A stretch of 10,400 nt of DNA from JAKBEU01 sp036172095 (GTDB taxonomy: Bacteria; Patescibacteriota; Microgenomatia; UBA1406; GWC2-37-13). The translations under genes were made by a program, and so were the position numbers. The stretch lies in the NCBI GenBank assembly GCA_036172095.1, contig JAVHSH010000026.1:1-10400 (forward strand), read 5' to 3'. Position 1 is the stretch's first letter; the number at the start of each line of letters is the position of its first letter. Positions 1-5,999 of the stretch are shown here, in pieces. The notes under the pieces are model-generated. The model was not told where the DNA came from and made no database searches. It was given only the letters and a program-made list of their open reading frames with translations.

Positions 1-302
1 GCTTTTCCGCGCGGAGAAAGTCGGGTCATATCCCAGGGAGGTTCGAATGTCATTTCAATCGTCACATCTTTGCGTTCTATTTTGAGATCACTCAACTTCA
101 TGTAAATATCCTCTTCGATAACTCCAAAAAGAGGGCACCCCATTGTCGTAAGAGTCATTAAGATATGGATAGCGAAATCCTTTTTGATTGTCACCTTATA
201 TACGAGTCCTAAATCAACGATGGATATGTTCATTTCCGGGTCCATTACGAGACTGAGTTGTTTTAGTATTTTTTTTTCTGTAACTCGCACTCCTATTGTC
301 AT
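1..302 (-). CDS. SufT/MIP18-family (DUF59) protein, 3' part cut by window edge
   Basis: I translated this by hand from the minus strand. It gives 100 residues starting at ATG 302..300, and the C-terminus lies beyond position 1. Visible landmarks are DPE (residues 21-23), DLGLVY (30-35), TLTTMGCP (50-57, with Cys56) and EPPWD (87-91) followed by a TRLSPRGK stretch. This order (acidic DPE, LGLVY, one conserved Cys in a TxxxCP loop, then a PPW segment) is that of the MIP18/PaaD/SufT family, whose members help mature iron-sulfur proteins in the cytosol. Family membership is seen in the motifs; the Fe-S role here is inferred from relatives. No other suf gene is visible nearby. The gene diverges from RNase J. 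Its start is supported by a TATACT box six bases upstream and by the absence of any ribosome-binding site, which suggests a leaderless message. Confidence 0.85.
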   Translation of the reverse strand, partial: MTIGVRVTEKKILKQLSLVMDPEMNISIVDLGLVYKVTIKKDFAIHILMTLTTMGCPLFGVIEEDIYMKLSDLKIERKDVTIEMTFEPPWDMTRLSPRGK

Positions 303-308
303 AGATGT

Positions 309-314
309 AGTATA
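309..314 (-). promoter_or_regulatory. -10 box (TATACT) of the sufT-like gene, leaderless geometry
   Basis: On the minus strand TATACT is followed by exactly six bases (ACATCT) and then the ATG at 302..300. Transcription starting about seven bases after the -10 would begin at or next to the A of the start codon. No convincing -35 hexamer is seen. The same spacing recurs at prs, dnaX and proS, which raises confidence. Confidence 0.6.
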
Positions 315-325
315 TCAAAATACTG

Positions 326-331
326 TATACT
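326..331 (+). promoter_or_regulatory. Possible -10 box (TATACT) for RNase J
   Basis: TATACT on the plus strand lies in the divergent spacer and would start a transcript near 338, giving a leader of about 22 bases before ATG 360. There is no good -35 hexamer and no Shine-Dalgarno sequence. The nearby TTGACA (333-338) is too close to the start codon to serve as a -35 with a sensible -10. This is a weak call. Confidence 0.3.
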
Positions 332-359
332 GTTGACATCTAATAGTTTAAATCAAAAT

Positions 360-2024
360 ATGTATACACTTCGTTTTATTCCTCTTGGTGGCGTTGTTGG
401 GGTCACAAAAAACATGTACGTTTATGAGTTGTCAAAAGACAACGTCATACAAGATATCATCATTGTCGATTGTGGTATCGGATTTCCTCATGAAAAAGAG
501 CTCGGCGTTGATTTTGTCATTCCTGATATATCGTACTTAAAAGATAAACTTGATAAGATACGAGCAATTCTTCTTACCCATGGACATGAAGATCATATTT
601 CGGCAGTTCCCTTCCATTACGAAGATCTCGGAAGACCCCCTGTATACACGAGTAAATTGACAGCAGCATTTGTTGCTAATAAATGCAAAGAGTTTAATCT
701 TCCCCTTAATCTGAAAGTAATCGCATATGGACAGCAATACAAATTCGGAGAGTTTACAGTGGAGTTCATTCCGGTAACTCATTCAATCCCAGACACGACA
801 CATATACTTATTACGTCTCCTGTCGGTACGATGTATCACGGATCTGATTTCAAACTTGATACGACACCAGTCTATGGAAACCCACCTGATTTTTACAGAA
901 TCACCAAAGCAGGCCATGACGGTGTTTTATGCTTATTATCTGACTGTTTAGGAGCACAACGGGATGGATTGACCCAATCGGAGGCGATTGTTGGACAGAC
1001 ATTTGAAGATGAGATGAGGAAGACAAAAGGAAAATTCATCATGACGACATTCTCTTCAAACATATCACGAATCCGTCAGTGTGTGGAAGCGGCGATAAAA
1101 TTCAATAGGAAAATCATTTTCTTGGGGCGTTCGATGCGAGATAATACGAGGATTGCAAAAGAAATCAATTATCTTCCGATTCCTGGACAGTTTTTGGGTA
1201 AGGAAGAAGAAGTGATGCAGTTACCTCCAAACAAAGTATGTCTTATCGTTGCGGGAAGCCAAGGGCAGTATGGGTCCGCGTTATCGAAGCTTGCCAACAA
1301 ACAGAACGAGAACATAAAGATAAAACAAGGAGACGTTGTTTTCATTTCATCAGATCCGATACCAGGAAATGAGAGCGAAGTGTATGCCCTTGTCGAGGAA
1401 CTTTCATTGCAAGGTGCCCATGTGATTTACTCGGATATCGCGGAACAGCTTCACGCCTCAGGTCATGGAAATAAAGAGGACCTGAAACTCCTTATGCGAT
1501 TTACGAATCCAGCCTACTTTATCCCAATTGGAGGGACAATACGCCATCAACAGGAGTATCGCTCGCTTGCGGGAAGCCTGGGATTTGATGAAAATAAGGT
1601 CATACTTCTGAATGAAGGAAACACAATGATTTTTCAGAAAGGAAAAGCAGAGCATGGGGCCGATGTTGAGACAAAGAGTATTTATGTCGATGCATACGGA
1701 GTTGGTGACGTTGGGAACATGGTACTCAGAGATAGAAAAACACTTTCCTCTGATGGCATGGTAATTTGTTTCCTCGCAATTGATAAACAGGCTCGCTTGG
1801 TGACACGGCCGAAATTCGTGTCAAAGGGATTCGTGTTCCAGGAAAATGAGTCGGAGCTATTCGAAAAGGCGACCCGTGTCGTCGAAGCTACCATGAAACC
1901 AAATAGTGCGCCAACAGGGGAATTCACGAAAGTGAAAAGAAGTATTATTTCTCAACTTGAAAACTTTTTTTATAAACAAAAAGGTAGAAAGCCGCTCATC
2001 GTTGTCGAGACGCTAGAGATATAA
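360..2024 (+). CDS. rnj: Ribonuclease J (metallo-beta-lactamase / beta-CASP RNase)
   Basis: RNase J is a cytoplasmic Zn-dependent 5'-to-3' exo- and endoribonuclease for RNA maturation and decay. From ATG 360 the protein has 554 residues, the usual size. It opens with an RFIPLGG strand, then the metallo-beta-lactamase signature HGHEDH (residues 74-79). Further metal-site candidates are the His of PVTHSIPD and the Asp of HGSDFKLD. The beta-CASP part includes TFSSN and SGHG, and a C-terminal domain ends in RKPLIVVETLEI. The frame extends to a TTG at 333, but ATG 360 places the LGG strand near the N-terminus as in relatives, and neither start has a ribosome-binding site. Two spots differ from the commonest RNase J text: LGGVVGVTKNM near the start, where many have LGG-E-x-G-KN, and PIGGTIRH, where many have PVHGEYRH. 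I believe these are lineage variants rather than damage. Confidence 0.93.
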   Translation: MYTLRFIPLGGVVGVTKNMYVYELSKDNVIQDIIIVDCGIGFPHEKELGVDFVIPDISYLKDKLDKIRAILLTHGHEDHISAVPFHYEDLGRPPVYTSKLTAAFVANKCKEFNLPLNLKVIAYGQQYKFGEFTVEFIPVTHSIPDTTHILITSPVGTMYHGSDFKLDTTPVYGNPPDFYRITKAGHDGVLCLLSDCLGAQRDGLTQSEAIVGQTFEDEMRKTKGKFIMTTFSSNISRIRQCVEAAIKFNRKIIFLGRSMRDNTRIAKEINYLPIPGQFLGKEEEVMQLPPNKVCLIVAGSQGQYGSALSKLANKQNENIKIKQGDVVFISSDPIPGNESEVYALVEELSLQGAHVIYSDIAEQLHASGHGNKEDLKLLMRFTNPAYFIPIGGTIRHQQEYRSLAGSLGFDENKVILLNEGNTMIFQKGKAEHGADVETKSIYVDAYGVGDVGNMVLRDRKTLSSDGMVICFLAIDKQARLVTRPKFVSKGFVFQENESELFEKATRVVEATMKPNSAPTGEFTKVKRSIISQLENFFYKQKGRKPLIVVETLEI

Positions 2025-2148
2025 AACTCTAAACCCTAAACATTAAACAAATCTAAGATTAGAAAATCCTAAACGATAAGTATTGTTTAGGATTTGATAT
2101 TTTGTATTTATTTGATTAGGATTTAGTGTTTAGAATTTAGGATTTAAT
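2025..2148. repeat. CCTAAAC-rich imperfect inverted repeat between RNase J and recR
   Basis: The whole spacer is made of variants of CTAAACCCTAAA on the left and the complement TTTAGGATTTAG on the right, so the two halves can fold into one long imperfect hairpin. The centre is a perfect 11-bp stem: AAATCCTAAAC (2064-2074), a 10-base loop, then GTTTAGGATTT (2085-2095). Left-arm units include CTCTAAACCCTAAACATTAA and right-arm units include GATTTAGTGTTTAGAATTTA. It contains no open frame. It lies directly after the RNase J stop codon and before recR. It may end or attenuate transcription, but it lacks a GC-rich stem followed by a clean U-tract, so I call it a repeat rather than a terminator. 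Confidence 0.75.
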
Positions 2149-2161
2149 TAATGCAACTGAT

Positions 2162-2767
2162 ATGCTTCCCGACAGTTTAAAACAAATCGCCCTCTTTTTT
2201 GAGCGTCTTCCTGGCATTGGGGAAAAAACTGCTAATAGGCTAGCGCTATATTTGTTACGAATGCCCACTTCCGATCTTCAGCTATTCGGGAAGCAGCTTG
2301 CAGAGCTTAAAGAAAAAACCAAGCGCTGCACGATCTGTATGAATCTTTCTGAGAAAGATGTCTGCAAGATTTGTGATGACGGCAGGCGCAATCATTCGAT
2401 AATCACGGTCATCGAATCCCCACTTGATTTGCTGTCATTCGAAAAAGGCGGAATTTATACCGGCGTATACCATGTGCTACATGGGAGAATTGATCCACTT
2501 AATAACATTGGTCCCGATGACATCTACATTGAACAGTTGATACAACGATTGGAAAAAGAAAGAGATGTCGTTTCAGAAGTTGTCTTAGCAACGAATCCGG
2601 ACATGGAAGGAGAGGCGACGGCGATGTATATCCAAAAGAAAATAAAGAATCAAAATCCTGAGATGAAAGTCACGCGGCTCGCATATGGATTACCGATGGG
2701 GGCAAGCGTAGAATACGCCGACTACGGAACTCTCGGGAAGGCAATGGAAAACAGAAAGAACTTCTAA
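2162..2767 (+). CDS. recR: Recombination mediator protein RecR
   Basis: RecR acts with RecF and RecO to load RecA on gapped DNA. The 201-residue length is standard. In order there is a helix-hairpin-helix LPGIGEKTA (16-24), a four-Cys zinc finger (C56, C59, C68, C71), and a Toprim domain starting at VIESPLDL (83-90). GVYHVLHGRIDPL and ATNPDMEGEATA follow, and the protein closes with the RecR tail LAYGLPMGASVEYAD. All key residues are present. The ATG at 2162 fits the family start; an ATG at 2151 is in another frame and hits a stop quickly. No clear ribosome-binding site is seen. In many bacteria recR follows dnaX and ybaB on the same strand. Here it is on the opposite strand, faces them, and prs lies between. 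Confidence 0.95.
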   Translation: MLPDSLKQIALFFERLPGIGEKTANRLALYLLRMPTSDLQLFGKQLAELKEKTKRCTICMNLSEKDVCKICDDGRRNHSIITVIESPLDLLSFEKGGIYTGVYHVLHGRIDPLNNIGPDDIYIEQLIQRLEKERDVVSEVVLATNPDMEGEATAMYIQKKIKNQNPEMKVTRLAYGLPMGASVEYADYGTLGKAMENRKNF

Positions 2768-2937
2768 GATATCCCCCACTCTAGCAATTCTCGCATATGT
2801 CGGCGGTGACGTCTTGTATCAACCGCTTTCCCACCTACCCTAATATTTTCCACCATACAAATGTCACGCGCCACTACATATTGCTTCGAATTGCCGGCAC
2901 AAATACATAAACCCAAAGGAATAGGTTGAGGTGGCAC
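2764..2937 (-). CDS. Possible small ORF downstream of prs, unrecognised
   Basis: The minus strand stays open for 75 codons from just after the prs stop (in the same frame as prs) to a TAG that overlaps the recR stop. There is no in-frame ATG at its head; a GTG at 2937..2935 would give 57 residues. The second half looks protein-like: a CIC pair (11-13), then VARDIC, VGGKAVD, a very basic RRHRRHMRE stretch and LLEWGIS at the C-terminus. Codons there are often G- or A-first, as in real genes. I recognise no family. It could be a small basic protein, a decayed gene remnant, or chance; the same DNA carries an inverted repeat and could instead be a structured RNA or 3' UTR. Confidence 0.27.
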   Translation of the reverse strand: MPPQPIPLGLCICAGNSKQYVVARDICMVENIRVGGKAVDTRRHRRHMRELLEWGIS

Positions 2938-2963
2938 AAGTAACGGAATACTGATGGGGGATA
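2770..2963. repeat. Nested inverted repeats in the recR-prs convergent spacer
   Basis: A perfect 9-bp inverted repeat, TATCCCCCA (2770-2778) and TGGGGGATA (2955-2963), brackets almost the entire spacer. Inside it CCACCT (2831-2836) pairs with AGGTGG (2929-2934), and CCTA (2839-2842) pairs with TAGG (2922-2925) in register. There is no T-run typical of an intrinsic terminator. It could shape the overlapping 3' ends of the convergent recR and prs transcripts. Pairings this short in about 200 bases may partly be chance. Confidence 0.4.
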
Positions 2964-2991
2964 GTACGAGTGACAGAATCTGGAGATCGAC

Positions 2992-3915
2992 TTATTCCTC
3001 TCTGATAACTTTTGCCAGGATTTCTGAGACAGATACCTCGACAAGCTTTTCAAATTTCTGGTCTTCTTTCAAAGCAATAGTATCTGTCGTGAAGACTTTT
3101 TCTATTGCTGAGGCTTGAAGTTCACTCGGTGCTTTTGGTCCAAAATCATGATGGATAACTGCAGTGAGCACTTTTGTTGCTCCCCTATCAAGACAAAGCT
3201 GTGCCGCATGCATGAGCGTGCCACCTGACGTTATCATATCATCGACCAGTATTGCCGTTTTCCCTTTTACATCTCCGTATAAGTCGAGAGCCTTGCTTTC
3301 ATGGATATGCTGGAGATCCCTTCTTTTTTCCACGACTGAAATTGTGTGTTCTGTATGACCAAATAGTTCATCACCAAACTTTCGTGCTCGCTCTACTCCT
3401 CCATGGTCTGGAGAAACAACAGCGACAGTTTCTGGTGTGACCGTTCCAATATAATTTTTTATTTCATTCGCAAGTATAGGGAATGAGTCTATATTCTTAA
3501 ATGGAATAGAGAACACCCCTTCTGTCGCTTCATCATGAAGATTTATTACATATACCTTATAGAATCCAATGGATTCAAGAAAGCGGATGACTACATTCGC
3601 AGAGACACATTCACCTGGTCTATGCTGGACATCCTGACGAGCATATCCAAAGTATGGAATGATTGCAAATACCTTTTTTGCTTCCTGTCTGCGCAATGCA
3701 TCGCAAAAGAAGAAAAGTTCCATCAAATGAGTGTCAGAGGGATTTGCTGTTGGTTGAATGACGAAACAGTCTTCGTTTTTAACCTCTTCTTCTATATGAA
3801 TTCGTATTTCTGAGTTTTCAAAACGAACAATTTCTGCTTTTGCAAGACTTACTCCCAATGTATCTGCAATTTTTTGCGAAAGGATTGGGTTTGCACTGCC
3901 TGAAAATAGTTTCAT
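2992..3915 (-). CDS. prs: Ribose-phosphate pyrophosphokinase (PRPP synthetase)
   Basis: The enzyme converts ribose 5-phosphate and ATP to PRPP for nucleotide, histidine and NAD synthesis. The 307 residues begin MKLFSGSANP, the family's usual opening. The catalytic flexible-loop region follows with IIPYFGYARQD (85-95), then HDEATEGVFSIPF (127-139) and SPDHGGVERAR (168-178). The PRPP-binding loop VDDMITSGGTL is at 224-234. I start at ATG 3915..3913 instead of the in-frame TTG at 3933. The extra residues would be LLYNNL, which no family member has, and those codons are the -10 box itself. The gene follows ybaB closely but has its own TATAAT six bases before ATG. Downstream it converges with recR. 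Confidence 0.95.
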   Translation of the reverse strand: MKLFSGSANPILSQKIADTLGVSLAKAEIVRFENSEIRIHIEEEVKNEDCFVIQPTANPSDTHLMELFFFCDALRRQEAKKVFAIIPYFGYARQDVQHRPGECVSANVVIRFLESIGFYKVYVINLHDEATEGVFSIPFKNIDSFPILANEIKNYIGTVTPETVAVVSPDHGGVERARKFGDELFGHTEHTISVVEKRRDLQHIHESKALDLYGDVKGKTAILVDDMITSGGTLMHAAQLCLDRGATKVLTAVIHHDFGPKAPSELQASAIEKVFTTDTIALKEDQKFEKLVEVSVSEILAKVIREE

Positions 3916-3921
3916 TAAATT

Positions 3922-3927
3922 ATTATA
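3922..3927 (-). promoter_or_regulatory. -10 box (TATAAT) of prs, leaderless geometry
   Basis: A perfect TATAAT on the minus strand, preceded by CTG, is followed by six bases (AATTTA) and then ATG 3915..3913. There is no Shine-Dalgarno sequence. The box lies in the short gap after ybaB, so prs can be transcribed separately from ybaB. CTGTATAAT also occurs at dnaX and proS. Confidence 0.7.
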
Positions 3928-3937
3928 CAGCAAGCGA

Positions 3938-4189
3938 TTATCCCTGTTGGGATATCTCTATGAGTTTTTTTGCTGCAAGCTCTTGAGTCTTTTTTATACC
4001 CTCATTCACTGCCTCTGCTATTCTATTTTCAATGATGCCATCGATTTCAACACCCAGGATTTGTTGATCTCCTCTGAGTGTTATTTTGACACCATTCTTT
4101 TCCACAGTAACAGTCTCCTGTTGAAGAGCTGCTTGCATTTTTTGCGCCTGTTGTTGAAGTTTTTGTATATCGCCGAGTCCGCCTAACAT
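3938..4189 (-). CDS. ybaB: YbaB/EbfC family nucleoid-associated protein
   Basis: This 83-residue DNA-binding protein family forms dimers and coats DNA. The sequence begins MLGGLGDIQKLQQQAQKMQ, whose Gln/Met-rich helix is characteristic. A strand pair with TVEKNGVKITLRGDQQILGVEID follows (roughly 27-50, given here in shortened reading: TVEKNGVKI, then LGVEID), and then a charged C-terminal helix (about 57-83) ending in EISQQG. It is slightly shorter than the usual 100-110 residues, mainly at the C-terminus. It sits between dnaX (upstream) and prs (downstream). The dnaX-ybaB order is the classic conserved pair. No ribosome-binding site precedes the ATG. Confidence 0.9.
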   Translation of the reverse strand: MLGGLGDIQKLQQQAQKMQAALQQETVTVEKNGVKITLRGDQQILGVEIDGIIENRIAEAVNEGIKKTQELAAKKLIEISQQG

Positions 4190-4196
4190 ATGAGTT

Positions 4197-4202
4197 AATA
4201 TA
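4197..4202 (-). promoter_or_regulatory. Possible -10 box (TATATT) of ybaB, near-leaderless
   Basis: TATATT on the minus strand is followed by seven bases (AACTCAT) and ATG 4189..4187. The spacing is one base longer than at the four clear cases, and the flanking DNA is very AT-rich, so a chance match is possible. No Shine-Dalgarno sequence is present. Confidence 0.4.
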
Positions 4203-4228
4203 AATTAATAATTAAAGATAATCCTAGT

Positions 4229-4256
4229 CTGGATTCCCGCCTTCGCGAGAATGACA
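4229..4256. repeat. Short palindromic dispersed repeat (GATTCCCGC...GAATGAC type)
   Basis: The segment TGGATTCCCGCCTTCGCG continuing into AGAATGACA resembles a palindromic intergenic repeat seen in many bacterial genomes. ATTCCCGC (4233-4240) pairs with GCGAGAAT (4245-4252) over a CTTC loop with one C-A mismatch. It lies between the dnaX stop and the ybaB start. It may fold in the transcript, but no U-tract follows on the minus strand. Confidence 0.65.
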
Positions 4257-4270
4257 CTTCAAATCACTAA

Positions 4271-4310
4271 ACCAATTTCAACTGATTATAACCGATTTCA
4301 ACTAATTTTA
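4271..4310. repeat. Two-copy 20-bp tandem repeat at the dnaX 3' end
   Basis: ACCAATTTCAACTGATTATA (4271-4290) is followed at once by ACCGATTTCAACTAATTTTA (4291-4310), 16 of 20 matching. The second copy contains the dnaX stop codon (4298-4300) and its last codons. Either a small duplication happened at the gene's end, or a spacer repeat has extended into it. Confidence 0.6.
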
Positions 4311-5338
4311 TCACAGTATTCAAGCAGCGCGACCTCAAGCGGAATAACCGGGTATGGGCTTAGTTTTATGAGTCCATATGCTTCATTCACTAGCTTCATC
4401 AAGTGGATCGTCTCTTTTAATGAGAATTTAAGGGGAGAAAGTGAAGCTCCAGAAAGCTTATGGATGAATAATAGATGGCGTTGAAGATCTGAGAGTATTT
4501 CTTCCATCAAGAGTTGGCAATTTCCCCCTTCTTGGACGAACTCATTGAGCCATGAGAGCATTTTTACTTTATTACTTCCCTGAACTGACTCATAGAGTTG
4601 AATTTTCGATCGAATCCCTATTTTTGAAAGAACCATCTCAGGACTCATGTTTCCTGTAAGCGACAATTCTTCCAGTATCTTTGCAGCATCTCTAAACGAT
4701 TGATCACAATGGGTAGAAATGATATCAAGAGACTCTTTTGGAATTGTCAGTTTTTCTGCTGAAACGATACGGGAAAGCATATGGACTATCTCATCTTCCT
4801 TTGCTTTTCCAAACTGCACAAGAACACATCTGCTTTGGATTGTCTTTGGCACTTTTTCCAGATTGGTTGTCGCAAGAATAAAGATAACTGTCTCCGGCGG
4901 CTCTTCTATTGTCTTAAGCAGAGCATTAAATCCATCAGTCGTAATCATATGAACCTCATCGATAATGTACACGCGGTATTTCCCTGCCATAGGTAATAGA
5001 GATGTCTCTTTTATGAGTTCTTTTACTTCATTGATTCCCCGATTAGAAGCTGCATCCATCTCAACAACATCAGAAAATGAGGATTTATCAATCGCTTTGC
5101 AATGATCGCAGGTATTGCATGGTTCAATTGATACGCTTTTCTTGGCAAAGGCATTATTAAGACAGTTCACCGCTTTTGCGACAATCCGGGCAGTTGAGGT
5201 TTTCCCTGTACCTTTATGGCCGACAAACAAGAATGCGTGAGGAAGCGCTTCACCTTTCAATATCTGCGAGATTGTTTCACGGGGGGATGTATTATCGAGT
5301 TCGGCAATTGTATGGGGACGATATTTCAGATAGTACAT
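4298..5338 (-). CDS. dnaX: DNA polymerase III clamp-loader subunit gamma (minimal DnaX)
   Basis: DnaX is the AAA+ motor of the clamp loader that places the sliding clamp on primed DNA. The 346 residues hold YLKYRP near the N-terminus, Walker A GHKGTGKT (40-47), and zinc-module Cys at 59, 74, 77 and 80 (CNTCDHC). Further on are AASNRGINEV (96-105), Walker B IIDEVHM (125-131), sensor ATTNLEKVP (156-164) and the SRC arginine-finger motif (169-171). After the AAA+ core only the collar domain follows. The tau extension that binds helicase and polymerase is absent, so this is a gamma-only form. ybaB follows. The start is fixed by TATAAT six bases upstream of ATG, inside a repeat block shared with proS. 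Confidence 0.93.
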   Translation of the reverse strand: MYYLKYRPHTIAELDNTSPRETISQILKGEALPHAFLFVGHKGTGKTSTARIVAKAVNCLNNAFAKKSVSIEPCNTCDHCKAIDKSSFSDVVEMDAASNRGINEVKELIKETSLLPMAGKYRVYIIDEVHMITTDGFNALLKTIEEPPETVIFILATTNLEKVPKTIQSRCVLVQFGKAKEDEIVHMLSRIVSAEKLTIPKESLDIISTHCDQSFRDAAKILEELSLTGNMSPEMVLSKIGIRSKIQLYESVQGSNKVKMLSWLNEFVQEGGNCQLLMEEILSDLQRHLLFIHKLSGASLSPLKFSLKETIHLMKLVNEAYGLIKLSPYPVIPLEVALLEYCDKIS

Positions 5339-5339
5339 A

Positions 5340-5383
5340 GTGACATTATACAGTGACTAGTGGTTAGTGACTAGTGGTTAGTG
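5340..5383. repeat. GTGACTAGTGGTTA tandem repeat flanking the dnaX promoter
   Basis: Two exact 14-bp copies of GTGACTAGTGGTTA lie at 5353-5366 and 5367-5380, with a partial third (GTG) to 5383. A further GTGAC at 5340-5344 sits beyond the -10 box. The array fills the whole gap between the dnaX start and the ybeY-like stop. The stretch 5345-5376 matches 8631-8662, upstream of proS, at 28 of 32 positions, including the complete -10 box. Confidence 0.85.
5345..5350 (-). promoter_or_regulatory. -10 box (TATAAT) of dnaX within a repeat, leaderless geometry
   Basis: CTGTATAAT on the minus strand, six bases (GTCACT), then ATG 5338..5336. There is no Shine-Dalgarno sequence. The -35 position, seventeen bases upstream, reads TAGTCA and falls inside the repeat. 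The equivalent position at proS reads TAGCCA. Confidence 0.65.
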
Positions 5384-5386
5384 TGA

Positions 5387-5737
5387 TTATTTCAGGAGGT
5401 TTTTGATTCCATGCACAAGAAGCTCATTTATCATGGGATTTAGTCTCTTGTTTCGTTCTGCTGCAAGCAGCACAATCTGTGGATAGCAAAGAAATATTTC
5501 TCCAAGCAGTGGTTCATCCAGATGCGGGTCTGTCCTATAAGGAAAAGCCAACACAGGAAGAGCCACATCCTCGTGTTTATAGGTCGAGGCGATTGAACGC
5601 ATTTTGTTTTTCCCGATAAAAACGATGTGCAAAGATAGAGAAATATCAACCTTGAATTCATTGAGTGTCTTTTCAGCCACACAACGAATATTCTTTCTAT
5701 CGATTAGATATCGAGAGGATGTGATGATTCGAATCAT
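5387..5737 (-). CDS. ybeY: YbeY-like protein with incomplete catalytic motif
   Basis: YbeY is a Zn-dependent endoribonuclease involved in 16S rRNA maturation and ribosome quality control. This 116-residue protein follows the family pattern: SLHIVFIGKNKMRSI (35-49), then STYKHEDVALPVLAFPY (51-67, the strand normally reading PTDVLSFP), LLGEIFLCYP (77-86), and the final helix ELLVHG (105-110). The family signature is HGxLHLxGxxH with three metal-binding His. Only the first (H109) is present. The second position is Asn113, and the protein ends three residues later (HGIKNLLK), where a tandem repeat begins. I tried the other reading frames past the stop and found no missing motif. It starts nine bases after the rpsU stop, with GAGGT at a usable distance. 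It may be inactive, or a non-catalytic variant. Confidence 0.7.
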   Translation of the reverse strand: MIRIITSSRYLIDRKNIRCVAEKTLNEFKVDISLSLHIVFIGKNKMRSIASTYKHEDVALPVLAFPYRTDPHLDEPLLGEIFLCYPQIVLLAAERNKRLNPMINELLVHGIKNLLK

Positions 5738-5746
5738 AGAGTTTAT

Positions 5747-5983
5747 TTACCTCGAGTGATGCATCATGCCTGTTCTTGGGGTTCGAGGCGATAATGCTAA
5801 TCTCCTTCTTTTTGCTCTCATGCGAATACGATCTTTAGCCTCGTCTCTCTTTTTAAGAGAAGGCTTCTTGTAATATTGCTTTTTTCTCAGCTCATCAACG
5901 ATATTCTCGTCCATGAACATGCGAGAAAATTTGCGGAAAATAGCGTCTTTTGTCTCTCCTTTTTTCTTTTGAATAACAACCAT
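5747..5983 (-). CDS. rpsU: 30S ribosomal protein bS21
   Basis: bS21 is a small basic protein of the 30S platform near the anti-Shine-Dalgarno end of 16S rRNA. The 78 residues begin MVVIQKKKGETKDAIFRKFS, the expected S21 opening. Next come ELRKKQYYKKPSLKKRDEAK and a dense Arg/Lys helix (RMRAKRRRL, about 54-62). The C-terminal tail ends MMHHSR. It is the one gene here with a strong Shine-Dalgarno sequence. It follows the DHH-type gene after a 110-base spacer and precedes the ybeY-like gene by nine bases, so the last two are likely co-transcribed and functionally linked (bS21/YbeY, both 16S-related). Confidence 0.92.
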   Translation of the reverse strand: MVVIQKKKGETKDAIFRKFSRMFMDENIVDELRKKQYYKKPSLKKRDEAKDRIRMRAKRRRLALSPRTPRTGMMHHSR

Positions 5984-5992
5984 TATATATAC

Positions 5993-5999
5993 ACCTCCT
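5993..5999 (-). promoter_or_regulatory. Consensus Shine-Dalgarno of rpsU (AGGAGGT)
   Basis: AGGAGGT lies nine bases upstream of ATG 5983..5981. It is the full anti-SD complement and contrasts with the SD-less starts of prs, ybaB, dnaX, proS and the sufT-like gene. It shows that this organism does use the anti-SD where a 5' leader exists. Confidence 0.85.

Noticed and set aside
333..338. TTGACA as a -35 box, or TTG 333 as the RNase J start
   Set aside because: No -10 lies at a proper distance before ATG 360, and starting at TTG adds nine residues without a ribosome-binding site. The ATG at 360 fits the family better, although TTG cannot be excluded.
2025..2148. True telomere or linear-replicon end
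   Set aside because: The CCTAAAC units are degenerate, lie between two ordinary genes, and form a mirror-image hairpin, not a terminal array.
3535..3813. Plus-strand open frame inside prs, and similar antisense frames within dnaX, proS, RNase J and the DHH-type gene
   Set aside because: They lie opposite well-supported genes and show no family motifs or start signals.
5340..5383. CRISPR-like array
   Set aside because: The 14-bp units abut directly with no unique spacers, there are only about 2.2 copies, and no cas gene is in view.
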